From Plantago major (Eukaryota > Streptophyta > Magnoliopsida > Lamiales > Plantaginaceae), in contig CM048839.1 of assembly GCA_026545765.1 (NCBI GenBank), forward strand, positions 4,796,835 to 4,860,834: a DNA stretch of 64,000 nucleotides. Reading direction: 5' to 3'. The notes beneath the pieces are model-generated. The model had not been told where the DNA came from, ran no database searches, and saw nothing but the letters and a program-made list of their open reading frames with translations. A program made the position numbers and the translations under genes. This document shows, one piece after another, positions 22,527 through 33,979 of the stretch (position 1 is the first letter of the stretch; each line of letters opens with the position of its first letter).

Positions 22527-22596
<70 letters not shown>
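22204..22596. repeat. AT/TATG microsatellites
   Basis: A run of about 11 AT units lies at 22204-22225, and a nearly pure TA tract with TATG and TACA interruptions spans about 22350-22596. Open frames through it are low-complexity artefacts. Confidence 0.95.
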
Positions 22597-22598
<2 letters not shown>

Positions 22599-22834
22599 AT
22601 ATACATGATTGTTATCTTGTTTTGATTGACAATTCAAGAAAGATACGTACGTTTGGTTCATGTTAATTGGCTTGTAGTTTGGTCAGTTGTGTCTGGCGAG
22701 CTACTTGTCCGTTTCCTTTGCCCATTCCCTTTAAATCGAGTGATAGAAGCCTACACTGATTTAGTTGGGTCGTAGAATTCCACCCCTGTACCATGGCAGG
22801 GTCCTGACTGGATAGTTTGATCCTATGTTTTAAA

Positions 22835-23010
22835 ATTCGGGTCCGACCGGCCGGCCCAACAGGTTTGGCCGGAAAACCGATGGTGGGCGGGCCAATTAGA
22901 GGCAAAAAAACCGCTTAAAAACCGCCAAGTCAAAAACTGGCGAAGCCGCCCTAAACCCGGTAGGAACCGTTCATCCGGGAACCGCTGACCCGCCGGTTCC
23001 CACGGGTATG
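22835..23010. repeat. GC-rich subterminal-like block, hAT style
   Basis: Unlike the AT-rich surroundings, this block is full of CCGACCGGCCGGCCC, CCGGTTCC and ACCCGCCGGTTCCC motifs, as in the subterminal regions of plant hAT elements. A partner end was not proven. The LINE at 23412 sits just downstream, so an older hAT element may have been its target. Confidence 0.4.
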
Positions 23011-23899
23011 GGTAAAAAAAAATCAAGGGTTATTTTACAATAAACATGAAACCCTAGGCTATTTTGGGGAAAAGAACTGAATCCAGCCATTACGACTTCT
23101 TCGATCAGACGCTATGCGTCTTCTTCTTCTCTTCTTCGATCAACCAAGACGATCTGCATCTTCATCTGCTGAGTCGATTTCTTCATTTGCTGAGTCTTCT
23201 TCTTCGATCTTCGACTGCACTCTGCTTCGACTTGCAAGCGTCTTCTTCAAACACTCAGACTTTGTGTGCAGTTGTGTTTGTTAGTTGACTGACAGAGGCA
23301 ATTAATAATAAGAAGAAGAAATTGCAAGAGGCAGAGCGGCATATGAAATTAAGAAGAAATTCATAGGAAATTAAGAAAGAAGAAGAAACACACAGTGATA
23401 ATGCCGCTCAAATTTTCACATTGTCAAAGAAACCTAAGCAAAGCTGCCACAAAGAAAAAAGCAGGGGTTGATCTTTCACGATCATCATCTTGTCAAGATG
23501 AGGGTGATTGACATAGATTGAATTTACTATTGTGAAGTTCTGATGAATCCTGGCTGGGATTTCCTTCCTCGTATGAGTGATTTGCCTTCTTCGAATGAAG
23601 ATCTACTCTCTCCGCCGATTGAGAGCCACCCCAATCCCCTTTTCTCAAACCAGTCTCTACATTCAGTACGATATTTGTTGATTCAGTTTCTCAATGTTAT
23701 CTCAATCAAATATTCTGGCGTATCTCTTTTCTTTTACACCCATATCAAATTTGCTGGTGTAATCCCTAATGATCTGCTCTATTTTGATCCTGCTGGGCTA
23801 TTTAATCTCTGCAGTTCTTCTTACTCCCCCATCCCTCCCCTACTCTCTTCTATCTATTGTCTTTGTTTGGGTTCCGTTTCTCTGCGTTGCAGGTGCATT

Positions 23900-24783
23900 A
23901 TGGAAGACGAGCTAATTTCCAAGATGGCTAAATAGCTCCAACTCACTGAGGATGAAGCTGAAGGTGTTCAGGCTCCAGTTGAGGCTTGGACTACAACGAA
24001 CGAAAACTATGGCCTGATTCTTGTTGGTCGAACATTGTCAAAGCGTTCGATTCATCTCGATTCCTTCCAACAACTCCCGTCTAACAGTTGGGGCCTTATG
24101 CACGGTATGGAAGTGCGTAAGATTATCGAGGATCGTCCTCTCTTCCAGTTCAATCATTCCTTAGACAAGAAACGGGTTCTGGCTAGTGGTCCATGGTCCT
24201 TCGAGAAGAACCTCATTGTGCTTTCTCCCATTAAAATTGGTGATGATCCACTCTCTGTTAACCTCAATTCCGCTGACTTTCATGTGCTTGTTAATGGGCT
24301 CCCGATCAGTATGATGCATCGTGCTATGGCGACTATCATCGGCAATGGATTAGGCGAATTTATTAATTTGGATACTAGCAGCAAATCGTTGAATGATGGA
24401 ATGGTTATGCGCATCCGAGTTAAGATCGATATAAGCAAGCCACTCAAGAGAGCTCTAAAGGTCAAATGTGCTAATGGTGAGGCGCTAATAGTTACGTTCA
24501 CTTATGGACGTTTACCGAACTTTTGTTATAGGTGCGGTATAATCGGCCATCTTTTGAAATTCTGCAAAATCCAATTCGACATCGAAGCTGCTTGTGGGGA
24601 TTCTCAGGAAGAGTCTTTCGGTTGGGGTGATTGGTTGCGTTCCTCGTCCAATAACCACAGGAACAAACTCGTCGGTGGGAATTCTGATTTTCACACCGGG
24701 AAGAGATCTTTTGTTGACCTCCACCCTCCTCCGGCAACGGTCTCCGACAAGGGAGCTAATTTTGGTAATGAAGCAGACTTATA
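23900..24783 (+). pseudogene. LINE ORF1 (DUF4283 plus CCHC zinc knuckle)
   Basis: This is the RNA-binding protein of the LINE. It starts MEDELISKMAK at 23900, has a TAG at 23933-23935, then continues as LQLTEDEAEGVQAPVEAWTT and ILVGRTLSKRSIHLDSF. Residues such as WGLMHGMEVRKI and KKRVLASGPWSFEKNLIVL are the DUF4283 core. The knuckle CYRCGIIGHLLKFC lies near 24525-24570. A Pro-rich tail may continue in other frames to about 25336. Confidence 0.8.
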
Positions 24784-25482
24784 GCAGGGTCAACCCTCCC
24801 ACGCAATAATTTTGGTAAGTAATAATGAGGACAATCATTCACATACTAAAATGGAAGGTGTGTAAAAAACTGTTCCGTTATCTCCTAAAGCCTTGCAACC
24901 TACCCTCTTTACCCAAATTAATTCCCCTACCTTTGACTTTCCCAATATACACCTTGGAAACTTCTCCAGTAACGGACCAATTTCAAATCACCATAGTCCT
25001 ATCTTGGGCCCTTTTCCCACTAACCCGCAAACTCTCCCTGACCAAATTCAGCCCATGAATCCTAACCCATCCCCGAAACCTCCTTCCCTCATGCCCCAGG
25101 CCCAAGACGCCCCCCTTCCCAATCTGCCAAAGCCCAATACTTATCCCAACAACAAACCAGCCCACAACTTACCTCTTCTGCATCTACCCAGTCCAACACG
25201 TAGATTCTCTCCTTCGCGCCACCAGTGGACCAGGAACAATAACCACTTGCCCAGCCATGACCCTAATCAGCCCGTTTTTGCATCTTCTCAACCGAGAAAA
25301 AGAGACCGCCTCCTAACCCAAGATAAAGGTAAGTGAATAGTTTCTGTGAGCAACAAGAAGAATGGTGATCTCGGGAAAGATTCAGCTTTGGAGAGGCACT
25401 TCAAGAGGGCTAATAGCGGAATTGTGATCAATGACACTGCTAAAGAGGCAGAGGTTGCGATTGAGCAACCCCGCCTACATCA

Positions 25483-28400
25483 ATGAGTTGTATTGTCTGG
25501 AACTGTCAAGGCGCGGGGGGCCTTTGGATAGTTCAAGAATTAGGTGATTTGATTAAGGATTCCCACCCCCATCTTGTATTTCTCATGGAAACCCGTTTGG
25601 TTGACCGTGAAGTTTTTCTTAAAGCAAAGTTTAATGTTTTTGGTTTTTCGGTTGCTTCTCAAGGTCGCTCCGGTGGCCTTGCTTTATTATGGTCCAAAGA
25701 TACTCTTGTTACTCTCCAAAGCTACTCACTTATCATATTGATGCACATGTTTAACTTCCTAATAGTAACGAAATCTGCCGTTTCACCGGCTTCTATGGTG
25801 AACCGAATGTGAGTCTTTGGAAACACACTTGGAATCTCCTAAGGCGTCTTGGCACTTTATCAAACCAAACCTGGTTATGTGTAGGCGATTTTAACGAAAT
25901 TCTTTCCAATAAAGAAAAATCAGGCGGTTTGAGGGTCGCTCCTTACCAGATTCGAGATTTTCGTGAATGCATTCAGGATGTGGGGTTAATTGATTTGGGT
26001 TTTACTTCCAATACACTTGGTATAACATACATGTCCACCCACACGCCATATGTGCTTGACTGGACAGAGCCTTATCTTCCTCTTCCTGGAATCTTCTCTT
26101 CCCAAACGCCTCTGTCCACCATCTTCGCTGCGCCTATTCCGACCATAACCCCCTAAAAATCACCTTCCATTCCGTCTCTACTTCACAAAGACGCAGACAA
26201 CCAACTTCCTTCAAATTCGAATCTATGTGGGTCAAACATGAAGATTGCGCTCGAGTCATTGCTGCGAATTGGGGGAACGATGGTGATTTCCTGACTTCTG
26301 TAGAAAATTGTTGAATTGGCTTGATAAATTGGGGGCAACGCGAATTTGGAAGTGTCAATGGCCAAATTCACAAATTCAGGAAACAATTGGGATCTCTGAA
26401 GGAGTTGACTGTGAGCGAAGAAAGGAAGAAGGAAGAGGCGTCTCTCAAACATGAGCTTGAATCGATTCTGGAAAAGGAAAATGATATGTGGAAACAGAGA
26501 TCCAAAGTTCAATGGGCTCGTGAAGGCGACCGCAACACGCGATTCTTCCATAGTCGAGCATCCCCAACGACAATGTAAGAATGAAATTTTGGGCCTCAAG
26601 GACAGTCAAGGGATTGTGCGAACTGAACAAGCAGACATGGATGTTGTTGTTGTTGAATATTTTCAGTCCATTTTCAGCTTTATTAATCCTCTAACCTCAG
26701 ACATTGAAGCTGCAATGGAATACCTGGCGCCTAAGGTGAGTGATGAACTGAATGAGGAACTTTGCCGAGACTTCACTCTTCACAAGGTAACTTCTGCCCT
26801 ATCTTAGATGTACCCCTTAAAGTCCCCCAGACCTGATGGTTTTCCCGTTTTGTTCTTTCAAAAATACTGGTCCACTGTTGGAAATTCTGTAACTAATTGC
26901 TGTCTGAATATGCTGAATAGTAGTGTTCTGGATGCCAAGTTGAATTATACTCATATAGTTCTCATTCCTAAATGCAAAAATCCTGATGTCATCACTCAGT
27001 TTCGTCCCATAAGTCTTAGTAATGTAGTGTGCAAGATAGCTTCTAAATGCATTACTAATAGGCTTAAGCCCCATATGCACTCCTTGATTAGTGAAACTCA
27101 AGTCCTCTTTTATTCCTGGTAGATTAATTTCGGATAATGTTCTTGTTTCGTATGAAATCAACCATTTTCTGAAACGCCAAAACCAAGGGTAAAATTGGTC
27201 ACATGGCCCTTAAGTTGGATTTGAGTAAAGCTTTTGATCGTGTTGAATGGTCCTTTCTGGAGTCAGTTCTTGTCAGGCTTGGTTTCTGTTCCTCTTTTGT
27301 CAATTTGATTATGCTATATGTTTGGTCTGTTTCCTACTCTGTTATCCTTAATGGTAGTCAGTTTGATCAATTTAGTCCTGGTCGGGGTATCCGTCAAGGT
27401 GATCCCATTTCTCCTTTCCTTTTTCTTTTTTGTACAGAAGTCTTGTGCTCCTTGATTGATGGTGTTGTTGGTAGAGGCGACCTTAAAGGAGTGAAGGTGA
27501 GCCGTAGTGCCCCTTCCGTTTCTCATCTCCTTTTCGCCGATGACACCATGATTTTTTGTGATGCCAGTAACGAGGCGGCTCGTACCATTTCTTACATTCT
27601 AAATATTTTTAGCCGTGGCTCGGGTCAAGAGGTCAATTTGGAAAAATCTTATGTTGTGTTTAGCCGAATGTGCATTCTGATTTAATTTCCAGCATCCAGC
27701 AGACCTTGAATGTTCGTGTGGTTGACAAGCACGAAAAATATTTGGGCCTCCCTACGTCTATGGGTAAGAATAAAAGGGAAGTCTTTGGTTGGCTTAGGGA
27801 AAAATTGTGGAAAAAGACGTAAATTCTTGTCTAAGGCTGGCAAAGAGGTTCTAATTAAATCTGTGTTGCAAGCTATCCCGAGTTATGTGATGTGTTGTTT
27901 TAAATTACCTGACTACCTCCTTCATGAGCTTGAATCTTTAATTTCTAATTACTGGTGGGGGGATGAAGGTAAGCATAAGCAGCATTGGGTTAATTGGCAA
28001 ACCTTAGCAAAAAGTAAAAGAGATGGGGGGCTTGGATTTCGTGATTTACGTGCTTTCAATCTTGCTCTTCTTGGTAAGCAAATCTGGCGTATCATTGACG
28101 ACCCTCACTCTTTACTTAGTCGTCTCCTTAAAGCCAAATATTTCCCTAACTATGATATTTTGCATGCTACTCCCAAATCCGATTCCTCTTTTACTTGAAA
28201 AAGTATTTGTGCTGCTTTACCTCTAGTTAAATCTGGAATTCGTTGGCGTGTTGGTAATGGTGCGAATATTGATATTTGGCATGACAATTGGATCTCGGGT
28301 AATGACTCCTTTAAGCCTAAAACCCCGGATCTCAATCATGAAGGTCCCCTCAGTGTCTCTTTTCTGATTCATCCCTATCCGGATGAATGGGACTTGCCTA

Positions 28401-29556
28401 TTTTGCATTTTCTGTTTTGGCAGGATGATGTCAAAGAAATACTCAAGATCCCCCTGCCCAACAAAGATGTCCCTGATGTCAAGGTGTGGCACTTCACCAA
28501 AAATGGAAGATACTTCGTAAGTTCAGCATACCATCAAGCTATGCGTCTGAAACAGTGACAAATCGATGATCTGAACGGCAGCCCTTCTACTGGAGTAACC
28601 TTATGCTGGACTTTCATTTGGAACTTGCGAATCCCATGTAAAATAAAGCACTTTTTGTGGCATGTTTTGCATAACTCCCTTCCTTCTGGTAGTGAGCTAA
28701 TGCGTAGACACCTGGCTGCGGACTGCCCTTGTGCTTTTTGTGGTTATCATGATGAATCTATCTTGCACCTTTTGCGCGACTGCCATTATGCTCACCAATA
28801 TTGGGCCTTGGCTAATGTTGCACACTCTGCCATCTATTTCTCTCCTGATTCTACTTGGCACTGGATTAATGGAGTGCAGATTAGGCTTGATTCCAATGAC
28901 TTTAACTTCTTTGTTATCTCTTGTTGGAGTATCTGGTATGCCAGAAATAAATTGAGGCATGAAAGTGTTGTGTATTCGCCCCTGGATACCTTCCATTATG
29001 TTGTTTATTACAGCATCTTTGTTAAATCCAATATGTATCAACCCGTTGGTACCAAATGAGATCGTGACGACGACCAAGGACCTTGGAGTCCCCTCCAAGG
29101 TTGGATTCAGATAAATTTCGATGCGTGATCGCTCGTTCAGTGGAAGAATTGGAATTTCCTGTTGCTCGTGATTACGATGTGTCATGTCCTTGTTTGGAGC
29201 ATGAAAAAATCATGTCGATTTTGACGTGAGACTTCGAACTATATCTCGCAAAGCTGGTTATGTTGGCTAAGGAGATGAATTTCACCAATATCATTGTGGA
29301 AGGTGATTCTTTACACGTTATTAAGAACCTCAAGCAGCTTACTCTCTCACTCGCCGCTAATGGTGCCATTTACTCCACGCTCCAGCATGACCTCTCGACT
29401 TTTGCTGCTGTCCAGGTCCATCACATCCGCCGTGAGGCCAATGCGCTTGCACACAAGTTATGCCATGACTTCACTGAAGATGAGATAGGATATTATCCCT
29501 CCCCTTTGATTTTAGTGAAGTTACTTAGTCTTGATAGTTTTCTATATATCTATTGA
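25483..29556 (+). pseudogene. LINE ORF2 (endonuclease, reverse transcriptase, zinc-binding domain, RNase H)
   Basis: 25483-26157: endonuclease, starting MSCIVWNCQGAGG, with FLMETRL and VGDFNEIL. 26321-26570: linker with WAREGDRNTRFFHSRAS. 26815-27690: reverse transcriptase with FRPISLSNVVCKI, LDLSKAFDRVEW, IRQGDPISPFLF and the catalytic LLFADDTMIF. 27840-28120: thumb region (YVMCCFKLP, NYWWG). 28625-28810: zinc-binding zf-RVT domain (KIKHFLWHVLHNSLP, CPCAFCG, HLLRDC). 29260-29556: RNase H-like end (IIVEGDSLHVI, HHIRREANALAHKLC). The catalytic Asp-Asp is present, but the reading moves through several frames and stops, so it is not functional. Such enzymes copy the element RNA at a nicked chromosomal site. 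Confidence 0.85.
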
Positions 29557-29670
29557 GTTATTTGGCTTATCACTACACTTGTCTGCTACTCTTCTTGTAA
29601 CTGAGCTCTGCTCTCTTTTGATTTCTATTAACGAAATCTTTTATTCTCAAAAAAAAATAATGCCACTCAA

Positions 29671-30610
29671 GTAGAAGGAAGAGAAGGAAATTAGGTTTTT
29701 TGTTGTTGTGTTAGGCTTGGGCTTCAACCAAATGATGGACATGGTTTACTGGACTTAAAAAGGTTTGGTAATTTGTAATATGATAGTAGTATTTTATTTT
29801 AAAATAAGTTTTCCCTAATTATTTGTTATGAAAATATAAACCATTATACATGGATAAAATAATTTAAAATAATTAATTAATTATCGAATTATAACGCTCT
29901 CGCTCTCATATATCTTTCAAAATGTTGAATTTCGCTCTCGCTTTCGCTTTCGCTCCCGTCCTCGCTTTTCGCTCTATGTGACCAAGGGAAAGACTATGGT
30001 TATTTGTTTTCTAGAATTTGCTAGGGTTGGCTTCTTTGTTTATGTGTGTATATATTTAATTATGTGTGTGTGTGTGAAACATAGGTTTGATCGACTATCA
30101 GGGAGACATAAGGCCTGTTTTACTGTGGGGTTATAAGGAGCGGCATGAAATAATGTTTCTCCGAAAAGTACATGTTATTGAAAGTATTTTCTATTTCATG
30201 TTCTTCAGTGTTTTATTATTATGATCTTAATGAAAACTTCCCACGAAAATTTTTGAACAATCATTGAGGTTTTTCTCACACTTGTTTTTATTCCCTTCCT
30301 TGTAGGTGAGATGGCGGCGAAGAATGACCGGCCGATAAACTCAGCAAACTAAGTGTGTAGTTGGGATTCTGGATTTTTGTCAATGAAAATAATATCCTTT
30401 TGTGTATTTTTGTCAATGAAAATAATATCATGTATCTTTTAAAGACAAGAATGTTGAAAATCTTGTGGTTTTATTTGTTGAATAAAATATAATTTTATTC
30501 CAACAACTTAAAACAAAAGGTTGTCTGTAACTTTCCATGTTTCACAAAACGTTTCGGCTCTGCTTTCGCATGACGTCCCGACTGAAATTTACTCATTTTA
30601 AAAACTTCAA
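29671..30610. other. Remainder of the Tekay LTR with an AGCG-rich block
   Basis: 29900-29985 is dense in CGCTCTCGCTTTCGCT units. Reverse-complemented, it resembles the left end of the element at 42161-43175 (AGCGAAAGCG motifs, then an AT-rich stretch), so it is probably a partial relative. The last stretch (GACGTCCCGACTGAAATTT and on) is typical of the Tekay LTR end. Confidence 0.45.
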
Positions 30611-30626
30611 GGTCGGGGGTGTTACA

Positions 30627-32989
30627 ATTTCTTTACTACTCTAAACATGATTTCATATACTTTTATTTATTCAACCTTATATTTTTAAATTTTATTTCAA
30701 TTATTTATTTCATTTTATCTTAATATTCGTGTCCAGTTTAAGAAGTCGAGTATGGGACGGAGTTGCGTATAAGAAAGGGGTAATGAAGGAAAATGCATTC
30801 ACATGGCACGAAGAGTGATGGGAGGCCCACATGCACCGAATGAACTGTGATCCCAAAATGGAGTCCATCTCTCATATATAGCTGCCTATCACATCTCATC
30901 CGAACATACAAAAGTTTGCCAAATTGTTTCTCTTCACACAATCATCATATCTAATTTTGTATTCATGCATATCAATGTTACTCAATTTAGCTATCATCTA
31001 ATTTATAAGGTTATGCCGTATTACTAAAAACTCATAGAGATTCTCCATTTGAAATTTTGAAATTTATCATATTTAAGAAACTGGCTGCTTCAGATTGATG
31101 AGGATGCTACCTGATAATTAAGATTCATGCTATGAAATTTCATGTCGCCGCCGCGGGATTAGGTGAGTCCGCCGGCTGCCGCCATAGAATAGGTGTCTCC
31201 ACCGGTCATCCGGCAAAGGAGCTTCAAGATGAGGTGGCTGGTAAGAGATGTAAGCTTGGTTACAAATATGGTTGAATACTTTTTTGGACCATACACATTG
31301 CCATGTGTATGACCCCAAGTCCCAACGACGTGTTAAGTACGTTCTTTACACATTTGAGCTGCTTACTTTTTCCAAAGTTTTGTTGCTTTATCATATTAAT
31401 AATGGTCTCGATTGTTTATTCATTTGTTTCATTCTCCTATGATTCAGTTAAAACCGATTTAAACGTTACGAAGTTCTTTTTTACTTAAGGTTTTACCGGT
31501 AGTCGTTATTCGTGATTAATTCAATCGGACTTGGACCCCCTTTAGATTCATTTTCCCGCCCCTTGTGATGTTTTTTACTATATGAACGAGTGAACAAGAT
31601 ACCTTACTTTAAGTGAACTCAATTATTGGTAATATTTGACTTTAACTGATCGATTTAAACAAGATCATGTGAATAACTTGTGCTACACGGTGTAACACGT
31701 AGATGATATGAACTAGAGAAAAAAAAAGTTAATATTAGATTATAAATATAAAGATTTGTTTATAATCATCAGTGTTTTAACTGTTAAAGTAGTTTAACGC
31801 AAGTGTTTGACAAACGAGACTAATTATAGAAGTGTATATATAGTTATGTTAAAGGGTATAAATTTATCTTAGATTCAGGGCATTGTACATCTTACAATGA
31901 GCATGATCACTCACTTAAGTGTTGTTGTATTGACCTTTACATTATTATTGTAGCATTTAGTCTCATAATTTGAAGTTGCAAAATCTTCCCGCCGCCACTC
32001 CCCAGTGCAAACACGATACAACTATACCTCACCCCCCCCCCCCCCAAATTTGGAAAAAAAAAATTATAGGTAATATTTTCGAAAATTTTGGATTACCCCA
32101 TAACCCTCGAAAACCTCATATAATTTCAGCAGGCCGAAATCGAAATCACCGCCTCAGCTTACAAACCCTTAGTAAACGTGATCGAACTTATCGGTGCAAG
32201 TAGAATTTGAACTTTGAAGTCCGAGTTTATTTCGAAACTAATTGAGGGTAAACTTGAACTCGACTACTTTGAAGGGTACAAGAGGAAATCCATGAAATAA
32301 GGGTCAATAATCAATACAATAATAAGTTACAAAGTACAAAAGCATGTGCAGAAATTGATTGCCCACCTAATCCAGCACAATATATAGCTAAGTTTCCTCC
32401 CATTTCATTTGTGCCTCTATTATTAACAGCCTCAATACTGTATAACCAGACACAGAGAAAAACTACACAGAATGAAGATCTCATTCTCATTTCAACCCTC
32501 CACACATGATACAACAGGTTTTTTCGATCAGAACCATGCTTTCTATACAATTTGAATAACGAGGAGTCGAGGACAACTGGAACGATTTAGGCAACGAATT
32601 GGAAAAAACTTTCTACGATGGAAAACTAGATGAATGTCTTCAACTATCAGTTGAGGTGAGTCTAACTCGTGTATTTCGGTAGGATAGAGCAGCTTGAAAT
32701 TGGTGGTTGTGATTCAAGATGTGAATTTGGGATGCATTTGAGGTGAATTTCAGTGTTTATTTCACGTGATGCTATCTTACCGCCTTTTTTCTGTGACCAA
32801 AACTGTAACACGTTTCATATGTCGCAACAACTTTCTCTTTTCTAGAAGCCTTTCACCTAATTATGGTTTATTTACCAAGTCTTTTCATTTTTATAAAAGC
32901 TAATTGGTCTATTATGAATGTAAACTTTCGTTATTTTGAATGTTAAAATTGTCAATATTTATTTAGCCTTGTCCAATTTTGTTCACCTT
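30627..32989. other. Spacer without a supported gene
   Basis: AT-rich. A GC-richer patch at about 31140-31260 (GCCGCCGCGGGATT) and a C16 run near 32034-32045 stand out. A minus-strand frame at 32487-32311 begins MRMRSSFCVVFLCVWLYSIE, signal-peptide-like, but is short and has no family I know. A lone MITE-like end (GTATGGGACGGAG) lies near 30750. Confidence 0.4.
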
Positions 32990-33013
32990 AAAATCAAGAA
33001 AACCATGTCAAAG

Positions 33014-33168
33014 TGTTTGTAGCCGAGTGGCAAGCTGAGACACCCCGTAACTAAGAGGTCACGGTTCGATTATCGAAATGGGTGATTTATTTCTCTGTAT
33101 AGAGAATGATTGAAATGATGATTAGAGATTTATTGATGAGTATTGTAATTGTAATATTGTATCTTAAA
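33014..33168 (+). mobile_element. tRNA-derived SINE with long target-site duplication
   Basis: The head contains an A box (TAGCCGAGTGG) and a B box-like GGTTCGATTAT in the right order, about 35 bases apart, as in pol III promoters of tRNA-derived SINEs. The tail is TTGTATCTT before an A-rich stretch. It is flanked by 24-base repeats at 32990-33013 and 33169-33192 (AAAATCAAGAAAA and on) with three mismatches, a clear target-site duplication. It carries no protein. Confidence 0.8.
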
Positions 33169-33238
33169 AAAATCAAGAAAATCATATTAAAGCAAGTGTT
33201 TTAATGCGTTTAATCAGTTTTACGCGATTATAATCGCT

Positions 33239-33971
33239 AGGGCTATGCAAAAAATCCACCCGCGCAACCCGCCCGTCTTTCACCCGCACCCGCCAACTAA
33301 TTTTTTTATAAAATGTGTGGTGGGTTATTTTTTTTCACCCGCCATTAGTGGGTGGGTGGTGGGTTGGATGGGTGCAATCCGCGACCCACCCGTCATTTTT
33401 ATGTATGTATGTTGGTATATGTTTGTGGAATTTAAGTATAAGGAAATCCATTGGCTAGAGAAGTTGTATCTTCACTTATGTCGTTGAGTATATATATAGT
33501 TTAAGTGAGCCTACAGCTCTTCTCTTTAAGCACTATTTTGTCTTCATTTTTGCACTCGTCATTCGTTCTTCTCAGCTTATGTCATGTATTCACGCAAAAT
33601 AATACAAATTGGCAACTTCTCGGATCAACATTTCATTCATTACTGCGTGAAAATCTTTAAAATTAAGTAAAGAAGATTAATTACTTCAAAATAATCACTA
33701 CCCTCTTTGTTTAGAACATTCTCTTTGTTGCTGGTTTTTTTTTTCTTGCACATCTACTTCTGCACAATTTGTAAGTTTTTACTACATCCATTTTTATCTA
33801 TATTCACCCGCCAATCCGTCCGCCACCCGCCTGCCATTTTTATCATCTAAATCGCCGCGAGTTGGAAAAATATTCCACCCGCCTCAGTTTATAATTATAA
33901 TCACCGGCCATAGGTGGGTCGGTTTAATTTTTCGTAAAAACCCGCCTACACTCGCCCGCGCTCACCCGTAA
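33239..33971. mobile_element. Non-autonomous hAT element
   Basis: The left end AGGGCTATGCAAAAAATCC followed by CACCCGCGCAACCCGCCCG is typical of plant Ac-like hAT elements. The right part carries the same ACCCGCC motifs (about 33805-33970). Flanks TAATCGCT at 33231-33238 and 33972-33979 form an 8-base target duplication. The terminal repeats themselves are poorly matched. No transposase is present. Confidence 0.65.
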
Positions 33972-33979
33972 TAATCGCT

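Larger units (their letters stand above)
23412..29656 (+). mobile_element. Near full-length LINE (L1-like) with target-site duplication
   Basis: Flanked by ATAATGCCGCTCAA (23398-23411) and ATAATGCCACTCAA (29657-29670), 13 of 14 identical. It ends in an A-rich tail at about 29649-29657. Inside are ORF1 with a CCHC zinc knuckle and ORF2 with endonuclease, reverse transcriptase, zinc-binding and RNase H parts. At 6.2 kb it is close to full length for plant LINEs. Several frameshifts and stops show it is dead. Confidence 0.9.
20769..30626 (+). mobile_element. Tekay-type Gypsy LTR, split by nested insertions
   Basis: The left end is TGTGACACCCTAGATTTT, the typical Tekay/Del LTR start, directly after its polypurine tract. 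The right end is GGTCGGGGGTGTTACA at 30611-30626, so the termini mirror each other (TGTGACACCC/GGGTGTTACA). TATAAATA at 22032-22039, followed by a TC-rich leader, marks the LTR promoter. Removing the LINE (23412-29656) leaves about 3.6 kb, long but possible for this lineage, and other insertions are likely. No second LTR and no pol region are in the window. An incomplete fossil. Confidence 0.65.

Noticed and set aside
22265-22666. Tyr/Ile-rich open frames on both strands
   Set aside because: They are translations of a TA/TATG microsatellite.
32311-32487. A small secreted peptide gene with a signal-like N-terminus
   Set aside because: Only a short hydrophobic start supports it; no conserved mature part or splice sites.
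33014-33090. A tRNA gene, suggested by A and B box motifs
   Set aside because: The stretch does not fold into a cloverleaf by eye, has a SINE-like body and tail, and is flanked by a long target duplication.
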